64,000 nucleotides of DNA, taken from positions 1 through 64,000 of the forward strand of contig NZ_RQVD01000005.1 in NCBI RefSeq assembly GCF_003992055.1, read 5' to 3'. Shown piece after piece: positions 8,834 to 17,143 of this stretch. The translations under genes were made by a program, and so were the position numbers. Each line of letters opens with the position of its first letter. Within the stretch, counting starts at the first letter, position 1. The stretch is from Veillonella sp. CHU740 (GTDB taxonomy: Bacteria > Bacillota > Negativicutes > Veillonellales > Veillonellaceae). The notes beneath the pieces are model-generated. The model was not told the DNA's origin, searched no databases, and worked only from the letters and a program-made list of their open reading frames with translations.

Positions 8834-8989
8834 CTATAGACCTGCTTGGTATGTCATCACCGTTATCCATGATGTGTGAATCCAACTAGGCACATCAAAT
8901 GTGGTGTGCAAAACAATGGCTAAAAACATAGCTCCTGTAATCACTGTCGTTGCTCTGCTACTCAACATCTCATCAATTCGTTCTAACAT
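8834..8989 (-). CDS. Small hydrophobic protein, 51 aa, unknown function
   Basis: Short frame starting MLERIDEMLSSRATTV with ribosome binding-like AGGAGAGAGG upstream. After a polar N-terminus a hydrophobic segment (residues 15-28, TVITGAMFLAIVLH) could span the membrane; the tail SWIHTSWITVMTYQ is aromatic and hydrophobic. No family recognised. It lies 87 bp upstream of the glutaredoxin-like gene on the same strand. Support comes from the ribosome binding site, a sensible membrane profile and the lack of any other feature here; conservation is untested. Confidence 0.5.
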   Translation of the reverse strand: MLERIDEMLSSRATTVITGAMFLAIVLHTTFDVPSWIHTSWITVMTYQAGL

Positions 8990-9270
8990 AAGAACACATC
9001 CTCTCTCCTTAACAATCTATACCACTAATGAGTTCCATAACCGTCTATGATATAGTCATAGATTCTTTCAACTCATCATCTTATGATATATTCATATATA
9101 CAAAGATATGAAACACTTTGTTACTTATGATATACTACTAGTATAAGGGAATTGAGAAAATTTACAAGAATCACTTTTTCTATTTTGTTATTTACAGAAC
9201 ATATATAAAAAAGTATCCAATATTGAACAAGTATCTCATTTTGTTTGATTCATATGTGTAAGGAGAAACG

Positions 9271-9852
9271 ATGGATAAGCGACAAGTAAAAACTAGAAAA
9301 GCCATTTTTGATGCCTTTGTAAGACTCTTAGAACATAAAAGTTACAACTCTATCATTGTGCAAGACATTATTGATGAAGCCCTGATTGGGCGCAGCACAT
9401 TTTATGCCCATTTTGAAACGAAAGAGGATTTATTAGAAGCTCTATGTCAAGAACTATTCTCGCATATTATCGATACTGCTTCAGACTTCTCTCATGCTCA
9501 TGGTTTATACAAAAACAGCCATATCAAGGAGGCCATCTTCCTCCACATCTTGCAGCATTTAGAGGATAATGACAATAATATTTTAGGGCTTCTTTCCTGT
9601 GAAAGTAATGAACTCTTCCTTCGCCACTTCAAGAATAGTTTAAAAGAACTCATCCAAAGTCATTTTTTAAACAACCAAACATGTCCACATAATAATATCC
9701 CTCATGATTTCATTTCTAACCATATTGCAGGATCCTTCGTGGAAATGGTCCTATGGTGGTTAGAAACAAATCGCCAGTACTCTATCGAAGATATGTCACG
9801 GTACTTTTACCATATTACAGAGCCATTGATCTTAGAACATCAACACGAATAA
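9271..9852 (+). CDS. TetR-family transcriptional regulator
   Basis: 193-aa regulator. The N-terminal TetR helix-turn-helix covers about residues 5-50 (RKAIFDAFVRLLEHKSYNSIIVQDIIDEALIGRSTFYAHF, given here in part as TFYAHFETKEDLL). The C-terminal half is a diverse helical ligand domain rich in His and aromatic residues. The ribosome binding site AAGGAG is upstream. It is convergent with the MATE exporter gene, with a shared bidirectional terminator between them, so control of that exporter is plausible but not shown. The ligand is unknown. Confidence 0.85.
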   Translation: MDKRQVKTRKAIFDAFVRLLEHKSYNSIIVQDIIDEALIGRSTFYAHFETKEDLLEALCQELFSHIIDTASDFSHAHGLYKNSHIKEAIFLHILQHLEDNDNNILGLLSCESNELFLRHFKNSLKELIQSHFLNNQTCPHNNIPHDFISNHIAGSFVEMVLWWLETNRQYSIEDMSRYFYHITEPLILEHQHE

Positions 9853-9864
9853 TTCCGTACATAC

Positions 9865-9915
9865 AACAAGGCGCTACCTTGAGCAACCTCGCTCATCGGT
9901 AGCGCCTTGTTATTA
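9865..9915. terminator. Bidirectional terminator between tetR and the MATE gene
   Basis: Perfect 14-bp arms AACAAGGCGCTACC (9865-9878) and GGTAGCGCCTTGTT (9898-9911), with T-rich flanks on both sides. It serves two convergent genes. Confidence 0.85.
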
Positions 9916-10044
9916 TAACATCAACTGTATACCTTTTTACTTATCATTATGATATTCTTCATAGTATGTGCCAACTAGAATATAAAGCATCCATCTACTA
10001 TCGATTACGATACTTTGTAAAATAGCAACTTCATCAGAAATATA

Positions 10045-11367
10045 CTACACCGACAAGGAAAACCGTTTTTTTGCTAACGGCAAGAACAACACTAAAATGA
10101 TAGATTCTAATAGGTACGTGAGCACATAAGTCATCCATATGCCGTCATTACCAAATAGAGGGATAAGCAATTCTTGCATACCCACGAAGAAGATAACCGC
10201 AATAAACATCATATTCCGGACAGATGCAGTCTGACCGATACCATTGTACATACCATATAATAATAATCCTACTGCTGCACAGATAGGATAGAGCAATAGA
10301 TAATGGGAATATTCCAAGGCCATCGTGTAAATCTCTGGTACTGAGGTCATAAGCATAATAGCATCGTTACGGAATAATCCTAACACCACTTCTACGATCA
10401 CCACGTACACGGCTAAACAGACTAAGGAAATTTTCAAGGTATCTTTCCAAAGCACCAAGTCTCGTTTTCCAAAAGCTTTGCCTGTAAATACGCTAACCCC
10501 ATTAGCCTGTCCATCTGTGAAGTATGCCATGATGAAGATAATCTCCAAGATGACTGCATTCGTGGCTAACACATCACTGCCCATAGCACTGCCTGCTTTA
10601 GCAAACAAATTGTTTATGGTCAATAAACAGAATGTACGAAGCATAAGGTCTGTGTTGACTTTCATGATAGATAGGAATGGTTTCACCTGTTTTAGAGTAT
10701 TCCATATTTGGGACGTTAGGTCTAATCGGTCACGTACTAAGTACATAGCACCTAGCCCTACTAAGGATGCATAGACTTGGGAAATAAAGGACGCCCAAGC
10801 AACCCCTTTCACACCGAAACCAAAGCCAAATACAAAGAGAAATGATAGACCCATATTTAGCAAGTTCATAGAGATTTGCATAATCATTGTGGCACGAATC
10901 ATCATCTGCCCCATGAGCCATCCTAATGTTACATAGTTGACCAGTACGAAAGGAGCTCCCCAGATTAAAATATCTGTATAGTCTGCCATCAGAGCAATCA
11001 CCTCTGGGTCGGGATGCATAAAGCTTGCATAGTAATCAAATATCCAAGGATACCCAATAATAAAGGCCACGCTAATCAGCAAGGCAATGATGAGAGGGCG
11101 AAAAAAGCTTAAGGATGTACTTTCCTTCGATTGTTCTCCCAAAGCCTGTGCAGAAAATACAGTGGTTGCTACTCGCAAGAATCCAAAGAGCCAATACATA
11201 TTGTTAAATAAGATAACTCCTAGGGCTACAGCTGCAATGTACATTGCATTGTCCATATGCCCCATAATCGCAGTATTCACGGCCCCTAATAAAGGTTGAG
11301 TCACCGTAGAAATCATAAATGGAATCGTCACTTTTAAATAGTCTTTATAGGTCAATCGTTCTTCCAT
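10045..11367 (-). CDS. MATE-family multidrug efflux transporter
   Basis: Integral membrane exporter of 440 aa with about twelve membrane segments, the standard MATE size. N-terminal MISTVTQPLLGAVNTAIMGH matches the MATE first repeat and is echoed in the second half, consistent with the DinF-like branch. Exports drugs or metabolites using a Na+ or H+ gradient (family knowledge). A GAGGG ribosome binding site lies about 6 nt before the ATG. It is immediately preceded by the terminator of the upstream ABC operon, so it relies on read-through or a short overlapping promoter. Substrate unknown. Confidence 0.9.
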   Translation of the reverse strand: MEERLTYKDYLKVTIPFMISTVTQPLLGAVNTAIMGHMDNAMYIAAVALGVILFNNMYWLFGFLRVATTVFSAQALGEQSKESTSLSFFRPLIIALLISVAFIIGYPWIFDYYASFMHPDPEVIALMADYTDILIWGAPFVLVNYVTLGWLMGQMMIRATMIMQISMNLLNMGLSFLFVFGFGFGVKGVAWASFISQVYASLVGLGAMYLVRDRLDLTSQIWNTLKQVKPFLSIMKVNTDLMLRTFCLLTINNLFAKAGSAMGSDVLATNAVILEIIFIMAYFTDGQANGVSVFTGKAFGKRDLVLWKDTLKISLVCLAVYVVIVEVVLGLFRNDAIMLMTSVPEIYTMALEYSHYLLLYPICAAVGLLLYGMYNGIGQTASVRNMMFIAVIFFVGMQELLIPLFGNDGIWMTYVLTYLLESIILVLFLPLAKKRFSLSV

Positions 11368-11378
11368 AGTACCCTCAT

Positions 11379-11409
11379 AAAAAAGAGGAGCCCCTTACGG
11401 CGCTCCCCT
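11379..11409 (-). terminator. Terminator of the first peptide/nickel-type ABC operon
   Basis: Arms 11384-11391 and 11402-11409, 8 bp with one wobble, followed on the minus strand by TCTTTTTTAT. It ends only about 12 bp before the MATE start codon. Confidence 0.75.
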
Positions 11410-11551
11410 TGAAACATTCTATTTGCACACCTTTTGATACAATCATTATATCAAAAAGTATTCATGTTTAACAAATATCCATTATTCATAGATTTTGTAC
11501 TACTTTGCAAAACAATCTATTCAGTTGTTGAATATTACTATCGCCAACTGA

Positions 11552-12325
11552 TTACCGATCTAAGTTATAAACGGCACTCAATAATTGTTTTGTATATGGA
11601 TGCTGCGCTTCTGCTAAAGCATCTCCACTGAGACGTTCCACTACTTCCCCTTTATACATAACCACAACATTATGGCAGAATAAATGGACTAATGCCAAAT
11701 CATGACAGATAAATAAGTAGGTAATACCTTTTTCTTTTTGTAAGCGCACCAATAGTTCGATGATGGTATCTTGTACAGATACGTCAAGAGCACTTGTAGC
11801 TTCATCGCAGACAATAATTTCTGGCTCCAATGCCAAGGCTCTGGCAATGGCCACACGTTGCCGTTGTCCACCACTCATATTGTTCGGATAGCGACCAGCA
11901 AAGTCTTCTGGCAGGTCTACCATTTTTAACAATTCTTTAGCTTTTGCATCCACATCAGCTTTATTAATTAATCCAAAATTACGCAACGGTTCACAGATGA
12001 TATCACGTACTTTCATCTTCGGATTAAAGGCAGCTGTTGGATCTTGGAATACCATTTGAATATGACGATAGTTTTGGCGCTTTTCTTCACCTTTTAATTT
12101 CGTAATATCCTTACCGCGAAACATAACCGATCCAGAAGTAGGTGCATGCATGTTCATGATTGTTTTTACCAACGTAGATTTACCACAACCAGATTCGCCT
12201 ACGATAGCTAGGGTTTTCCCCTTTTCCACATCGATAGAAATACCATTACAAGCACGCAAAGTAGAACCGTCAGCTAAAGGGAATTCTTTCACAATATCTT
12301 GAATTTGCATTATAATCTCAGACAT
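11552..12325 (-). CDS. ABC importer ATP-binding protein, DppF/OppF/NikE type (system 1)
   Basis: Cytoplasmic ATPase of 257 aa. The ATG at 12325 is chosen because GGAGGG lies just upstream; longer starts would run far into the preceding gene. Walker A GESGCGKST near residues 44-52, signature MSGGQRQRVAIARAL, Walker B IIVCDEATSALD. The C-terminal QHPYTKQLLSAV motif is typical of the oligopeptide/nickel subfamily. It overlaps the partner ATPase by 8 bp. It is the last gene of the operon permease-permease-binding protein-ATPase-ATPase. Confidence 0.9.
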   Translation of the reverse strand: MSEIIMQIQDIVKEFPLADGSTLRACNGISIDVEKGKTLAIVGESGCGKSTLVKTIMNMHAPTSGSVMFRGKDITKLKGEEKRQNYRHIQMVFQDPTAAFNPKMKVRDIICEPLRNFGLINKADVDAKAKELLKMVDLPEDFAGRYPNNMSGGQRQRVAIARALALEPEIIVCDEATSALDVSVQDTIIELLVRLQKEKGITYLFICHDLALVHLFCHNVVVMYKGEVVERLSGDALAEAQHPYTKQLLSAVYNLDR

Positions 12326-13109
12326 AGCGTTTCCCTCCAATTTCTGGCACTGCATTGAGTAATTGTTTCGTATACTCCGCTTGTGGGTTACGAATGATTT
12401 CCTCAGCTGTTCCATATTCTACGACAGCCCCTTGCTTCATAACCACAATTTTATCAGACATATGAGCCGCCACACCGATATTATGAGTCACAATAATCAT
12501 AGATGTTTTATTTTCACGATTGATACGTAATAATTCTTCTACAATTTGCGCTTGTGTCGTCACATCTAATGCCGACGTAGGTTCATCTCCCAATAATAAT
12601 TTAGGTGAGAACGTAATAGCCATCGCAATCCCTACACGTTGACGCATACCACCGCTGAGTTCAAACGGATAGGATTTCATAATCGCTTCAGGGTGTGGCA
12701 AGTTTGTACGGGCCAACATCTCAATCGCTTTTGTCTCAGCTTCTTGTTTCGACATTGTACTATGTAGTTGAATGAACTCTACAAATTGCTTTCCGATTGT
12801 TTGAATAGGATTCATCATATTGCCACTATCTTGGAAAATCATAGCAATATGATTGCCTCGTAGATCTAACCAATCTTTGGTTGAAAATGCCAATAGATCT
12901 TGTCCATCAAAGGTGATACTTCCTTCTGATACCCGACCTGTATTTGGCAATACGCCAAGCAGTGCACGGATAACTGTAGTTTTACCACTACCAGATTCCC
13001 CAACAATGGAAACAATCTCTCCCTCTTCCAAGGTCAAGTTCACCCCAGAAATTGTTGGCTTCGGATTATTTCCATAGGTAACTGCTAAATTTTTAATATC
13101 AAGTAACAT
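12318..13109 (-). CDS. ABC importer ATP-binding protein, DppD/OppD/NikD type (system 1)
   Basis: 263-aa ATPase that pairs with the overlapping downstream ATPase. Walker A GESGSGKTT near residues 36-44, signature LSGGMRQRVGIAMAI, Walker B LLLGDEPTSALD, and the family C-terminal EYTKQLLNAVPEIGG region. The operon hairpin at 13168-13201 lies between it and the binding-protein gene. It belongs to the peptide/nickel/opine importer family; substrate unknown. Confidence 0.9.
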   Translation of the reverse strand: MLLDIKNLAVTYGNNPKPTISGVNLTLEEGEIVSIVGESGSGKTTVIRALLGVLPNTGRVSEGSITFDGQDLLAFSTKDWLDLRGNHIAMIFQDSGNMMNPIQTIGKQFVEFIQLHSTMSKQEAETKAIEMLARTNLPHPEAIMKSYPFELSGGMRQRVGIAMAITFSPKLLLGDEPTSALDVTTQAQIVEELLRINRENKTSMIIVTHNIGVAAHMSDKIVVMKQGAVVEYGTAEEIIRNPQAEYTKQLLNAVPEIGGKRYV

Positions 13110-13167
13110 ATATATCCTTTCTACTTAGTTCTCAGAGATGCTAGTGAAAGTTACTATTTCATACATA

Positions 13168-13201
13168 CAACAAGGGGAGGCAAAGTGCCTCCCGATTGTT
13201 G
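13168..13201 (-). promoter_or_regulatory. Intercistronic hairpin after the binding-protein gene
   Basis: CAACAA..GGGAGGC pairs with GCCTCCC..TTGTTG around a short loop. There is no strong T tract. Same position relative to a solute-binding-protein gene as the hairpin between mglB and mglA, so probably an RNA stabiliser or partial attenuator. Confidence 0.65.
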
Positions 13202-13218
13202 CGGACATCTGCAAAGGA

Positions 13219-14802
13219 TTATTTTGCTGGTTTTACGTCTTTAGTCAACCAGTAGTAGTCTGTTGGGTACATCACTACATTTGTTAACCAAGTATTGTTG
13301 ACGATGTTTGTTTTAGGGTAACCTAAGAACAATGCCGCACCATCATTCAATAAGATTTGTTGTGCTTCGATAATTAAGCTTTGACGTTTAGTTTTGTCGA
13401 ATTCAACTGCTAATTGATCCATGATTTCATCAAATTTAGGGTTGCTGTAACCGGAACCATTTTGAGGATTTTCACCGTTCATGTTAGTTTTCCAGTACCA
13501 TTTCAAGAAGATTTCAGGGTCACCAGTATTCGCTGTTACGATGTTGGAGATCAACAAGTCATAGTCCCCATCGATACCCATTTTATCGATTAAGTTATAG
13601 TCCACGGATTCGATGTTTACTTTGATACCGATTTTTTTCATGTCCGATTGAACAGCTTCTGCATAGATAGGAAGCTCTTGACGGCTGTTATATACTACGA
13701 AGCGCACTTCTAAGTTTTTGCCATCTTTATCTACGTAACCATCTCCATCAGTATCTTTCCAACCTGCTTCTGCCAATAATTGTTTAGAACGCTCAGGGTT
13801 GTACGCATTAGGGTCTTTCAAGCTATCAAATCCATAATCCAAGCTTGGTGGAATTGGAGCTTTACCAGGAATAAATGTATCTTTTAACAATACTTTGTTG
13901 TAGGATTCACGATCTGTACCACTGATGAAAGCAGCGCGAACTTTTTCGTCACCTAGTACACCTTTTTGGTTGATACGAGCTAATACAGTACGTAAGGAAG
14001 CAATTTCATCTACTTTAAATTTGCTGTCATTACGCATGGATTCAAGGTCGCCAGCACCGATATTAACTGCGAAGTCTACGTCACCATTTTGTAATGCCAA
14101 CGCACGAGTTGTAGGGTCATCGATAGATGGGATTTCTACTGTTTTGAAAGGAACTTCACCATCCCAGTAGTTTTCGTTAGCTTCTACAACAGCTTTTTCT
14201 TTCGTGAAAGATTTCACTTTGTATGGGCCAGTACCGATAGGGCCTTCTTTTGCGAAGTCACGACCCGCTTTTTCAGCAGACACATCTACGATGATGAATA
14301 ATGGGTCAGCTAAGAAACCAGGTACATTTGGATATGCTTTATCAGTAGTGATGATCAAGTTTTGACCTTCTGCTTTGATATCTGTGTATTTGAAGAATGT
14401 AGCAGCACGTTTATTTTTCTCGAAAGCACGCTCAATAGATTCTTTTACGGCTTCTGCTGTTACTTTGTTACCATTGGAGAATTTTGCTTTATCACTAATT
14501 TTGAAAGTCCAAGTCAATTTATCGTCAGATACAGACCAACTTTCAGCCAACCAAGGTTGCGTGTTCATTTTATCGTCAAATTTAGCCAAAGTTTCGCCAA
14601 TACCATAGCGCATAACTACCCAACCGAAGTAGTTTTGTGTAGGTTCTAATGTGTCAGCGAAGTTTGTAACACCGAATTTTACTACACTTTTGTCTGCAGG
14701 TCCATTGTTATCGCTACCACAACCTGCAATCACACCTAATGCTGCTACGGCCATAACGCCAAATGTAGCATTACGAAGCCACTTTTTCCAACTTTGTTTC
14801 AT
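13219..14802 (-). CDS. Solute-binding lipoprotein of a peptide/nickel-type ABC importer (system 1)
   Basis: Family 5 extracellular binding protein (DppA/OppA/NikA), 527 aa. Lipoprotein signal with lipobox IAGC near residues 25-28. Family features: ETLAKFDDKMNTQPWLAESW, the FKISDKAKFSNGNKVTAEAV block, GTGPYKV, and the C-terminal AAALFLG-like segment. Tethered outside the cytoplasmic membrane, it delivers a ligand to the two permeases encoded upstream. It is placed between permease and ATPase genes and followed by a hairpin. Ligand could be a peptide, nickel or a metal-chelate; the sequence does not decide. Confidence 0.88.
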   Translation of the reverse strand: MKQSWKKWLRNATFGVMAVAALGVIAGCGSDNNGPADKSVVKFGVTNFADTLEPTQNYFGWVVMRYGIGETLAKFDDKMNTQPWLAESWSVSDDKLTWTFKISDKAKFSNGNKVTAEAVKESIERAFEKNKRAATFFKYTDIKAEGQNLIITTDKAYPNVPGFLADPLFIIVDVSAEKAGRDFAKEGPIGTGPYKVKSFTKEKAVVEANENYWDGEVPFKTVEIPSIDDPTTRALALQNGDVDFAVNIGAGDLESMRNDSKFKVDEIASLRTVLARINQKGVLGDEKVRAAFISGTDRESYNKVLLKDTFIPGKAPIPPSLDYGFDSLKDPNAYNPERSKQLLAEAGWKDTDGDGYVDKDGKNLEVRFVVYNSRQELPIYAEAVQSDMKKIGIKVNIESVDYNLIDKMGIDGDYDLLISNIVTANTGDPEIFLKWYWKTNMNGENPQNGSGYSNPKFDEIMDQLAVEFDKTKRQSLIIEAQQILLNDGAALFLGYPKTNIVNNTWLTNVVMYPTDYYWLTKDVKPAK

Positions 14803-14840
14803 CTTAAGTTCCTTTCTACAAAACTTGTTACTAACACATT

Positions 14841-15668
14841 TTAATGAGAGTCTGTACTACGAGGATCTAAAATATCTCGCAGTGAATCGCCCCACAAGTT
14901 AAAAATCGTTACGACAATAAAAATTGCCATACCTGGATATAACATTAACTCTGGTGACGATAAAATATATTGACGGTTCTCATTGAGCATTAAGCCCCAT
15001 TCTGGTGTTGGTGGCTGTGCCCCAAATCCCAAAAAGGAAAGACCCGCAATTTCCATCATCATCGTACCGATGTCCATCGCCCCCGTAATCACGATTAAAG
15101 GCAATACATTCGGCAATACATGGCGCCATAAAATAGTAAATTGCTTCGTACCATTCACTCTAGCTGCCGCAATAAAGTCATTATGGCGAAGTTTGATGAC
15201 TGCAGACCGTATAAGTCGTGCATATTTCGCCCAGCTCACCACTACGAGAGCCAAGATCGCATTGATGGCACTACCACCCATAATTCCGGCAATGGCGATA
15301 GCCAGTACCACTCCTGGGAAAGACAACATAATGTCTGTAAAGCGCATCAATACTAATTCTACTTTACCTCCAAAGAAACCCGACAAGATTCCTACTACTG
15401 TACCAACAACGGCTGTTAAGATAACAAGGATGATAGTCATGAACAAGGAAGTTTGTGTACCGTAAATAATACGGGAGAACGTGTCACGTCCCAATTTATC
15501 CGTCCCCATCAAATGCTGTGCAGAAGGTTTTAAAAATGCTTTCGACATATCTGCATTGAACGCATCATGCGGTGTAATATAAGGAGCAAATATAGCAATT
15601 CCCACTACAATAGCCACTAAGAGGGAATAGAAAGAGAATCGTTTATGCTGCAATATAAAGTCTTTCAT
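14841..15668 (-). CDS. ABC importer permease, DppC/NikC type (system 1)
   Basis: 275-aa inner-membrane permease. N-terminal transmembrane helix, then HLMGTDKLGRDTFSRIIYG, the hallmark of the DppC/OppC N-terminal domain, and the cytoplasmic coupling loop AARVNGTKQFTILWRHVLPN. The C-terminal FLGFGAQPPTPEWG is also family-typical. Start lies 2 bp from the stop of the upstream permease, so translation is coupled. Pairs with the DppB-type protein to form the channel. Confidence 0.9.
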   Translation of the reverse strand: MKDFILQHKRFSFYSLLVAIVVGIAIFAPYITPHDAFNADMSKAFLKPSAQHLMGTDKLGRDTFSRIIYGTQTSLFMTIILVILTAVVGTVVGILSGFFGGKVELVLMRFTDIMLSFPGVVLAIAIAGIMGGSAINAILALVVVSWAKYARLIRSAVIKLRHNDFIAAARVNGTKQFTILWRHVLPNVLPLIVITGAMDIGTMMMEIAGLSFLGFGAQPPTPEWGLMLNENRQYILSSPELMLYPGMAIFIVVTIFNLWGDSLRDILDPRSTDSH

Positions 15669-15669
15669 C

Positions 15670-16602
15670 TTATCCCCTCGCTTTCAATCGTGGATCTAAT
15701 ATAGAGTACGAAATATCGACTAAGAAATTAATCACTGTGTACGCAAGAGCAATCCACAATACAAAGCCCTCAATGAGTGGATAGTCACGCATAGCGATGG
15801 CATAGACTGCCATTTTACCCATTCCTGGCCAAGAAAATACGATTTCAATCACCGCAGAACCAGCTAGTAACCAACCAATCCCCATACCCATAATTGTAAT
15901 TAAAGGTAATAAAGCATTTGGCAACACGTGCTTCCACAGAATTTGAGACTCACTCATACCACGAGCTCTAGCACCCATCACATAATCTTGATGTAGCTCT
16001 TCAATGATCACAGTCCGTACTTGACGCGTAAACTTAGCAGCCATCACACCGGCAAGTGTAATTGCTGGTAAAATCAATGCTTTGAAACTAATCGTAGACG
16101 TCGCAATCGGCACCCAGTGCAATTTCAAACCAAAGATGTACAGTAAAATCATACCTAACCAGAAACTTGGCATCGATACATTCACAAAGGCAAAGAAGCG
16201 AATAATAAAGTCGGGCAGTTTATTCGCTTTCACCGCCGAATAAATCCCCATTGGTATGGAAATGAGCACATTCAATATAAAGGCTGATACTGCTAATAGT
16301 GCCGTCGCACCCAAACCTTCCGATAATTTTTCTGTAACTGCTTTTTTACCAGAATAGGAGGTTCCTAAATCACCTTGTACGGCACCTGCTACCCAGCGCA
16401 CATACTGTTCCATGAATGGACGATCTAAGCCCATTTCTTTTCGTGTAGCATCAATCATTTCCTGTGACACAATGGTGTCCCCTGCTTCCAATACCATCAA
16501 AGCTGGATCCCCAGGAGCAATGTAGGTCAAGCAAAATGTCAAAAATGTAACCCCAATTAATGTGACTAGCAATTGTGACACCTTACTTAATATGGTTTTC
16601 AA
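15670..16602 (-). CDS. ABC importer permease, DppB/NikB type (system 1)
   Basis: 310-aa permease, first gene of the operon. N-terminal membrane helix, the FLTYIAPGDPA segment, the periplasmic DRPFMEQYVRWVAGAVQGDLG region, and the coupling loop GARARGMSESQILWKHVLPNA. The C-terminus SYSILDPRLKARG is characteristic of DppB/NikB. Upstream, a terminator hairpin (16674-16688) and a structured RNA separate it from a promoter at about 16832-16880, so expression may be attenuated in the leader. Confidence 0.9.
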   Translation of the reverse strand: MKTILSKVSQLLVTLIGVTFLTFCLTYIAPGDPALMVLEAGDTIVSQEMIDATRKEMGLDRPFMEQYVRWVAGAVQGDLGTSYSGKKAVTEKLSEGLGATALLAVSAFILNVLISIPMGIYSAVKANKLPDFIIRFFAFVNVSMPSFWLGMILLYIFGLKLHWVPIATSTISFKALILPAITLAGVMAAKFTRQVRTVIIEELHQDYVMGARARGMSESQILWKHVLPNALLPLITIMGMGIGWLLAGSAVIEIVFSWPGMGKMAVYAIAMRDYPLIEGFVLWIALAYTVINFLVDISYSILDPRLKARG

Positions 16603-16660
16603 TCATCCACATCCTTTCCTTAATGTTAGTGAGCATACATTGATGTAATTAATACATACC

Positions 16661-16825
16661 AAAAAAAGAAAAACCACCCTTTGGGTGGATCTACATTAAG
16701 TTAGCAAGGGCTATAGTTTAGACAATCTTGCTCCATCTTGCCCATAACCCTATACAACTTTTAGCAATATCTTCCCCAAAATATTCTTCCCTTATTTAAG
16801 GCATTCATAGTCAATATCTACGCCC
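16661..16825 (-). ncRNA. Candidate structured RNA: riboswitch-like leader or stand-alone sRNA
   Basis: A promoter, a roughly 165-nt non-coding stretch and a strong terminator lie in series on the minus strand. The terminator is CCACCC-AAA-GGGTGG followed by TTTTTCTTTTTTT (arms 16674-16679 and 16683-16688). Within the RNA, GGGUUAUGG can pair fully with CUAUAGCCC when wobbles are allowed, while the same CCC can instead pair with GGGC near the 5' end; these are mutually exclusive folds. The terminator lies about 60 bp before the permease start codon. No known riboswitch consensus was recognised; a 6S-like RNA is a weak alternative. Confidence 0.5.
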
Positions 16826-16831
16826 AACTAT

Positions 16832-16880
16832 ATTATAGATATTACATAAATATGTTAATTTCTTTTATCAAAATTGTCAA
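16832..16880 (-). promoter_or_regulatory. Promoter for the leader RNA / ABC operon 1
   Basis: Minus-strand TATAAT (16832-16837) with TTAACA 15 bp upstream (16853-16858). An overlapping alternative is TTGACA (16875-16880), 17 bp, TAACAT. Either would start transcription just before the structured RNA. Confidence 0.5.
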
Positions 16881-17090
16881 ATGACTAATGTGAATATTGC
16901 AAGACATGGAATGCATGCTTGTTTGAAAGTGTACATTTATAGGCATTTATCTGTGATTTATATCATTTTCAATCATTGTTTTTACACAAATTGAAAAATA
17001 TCTATATAGTAATTTTATTCACTTTGTATAATATTCATGATTTTCAAAGGTAGATATAAAAAACTTTCATAGTTAACCTGAATAACGACA

Positions 17091-17124
17091 CAAAAAACAC
17101 CTAAGAGGTTAGCCCCTTAGGTGT
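17091..17124 (-). terminator. Terminator of corA
   Basis: ACACCTAAG(AGG) at 17097-17108 pairs with CCTTAGGTGT at 17115-17124. On the minus strand it is followed by TTTTTTGTG. It lies about 20 bp after the corA stop. Confidence 0.85.
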
Positions 17125-17143
17125 GTTATATTGTATTATGCAA

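Noticed and set aside
16674-16700. GGGTGG in the terminator ahead of ABC operon 1 as a T-box motif
   Set aside because: The surrounding antiterminator sequence and stem I motifs of a T-box are absent; GGGTGG is simply one arm of the terminator.
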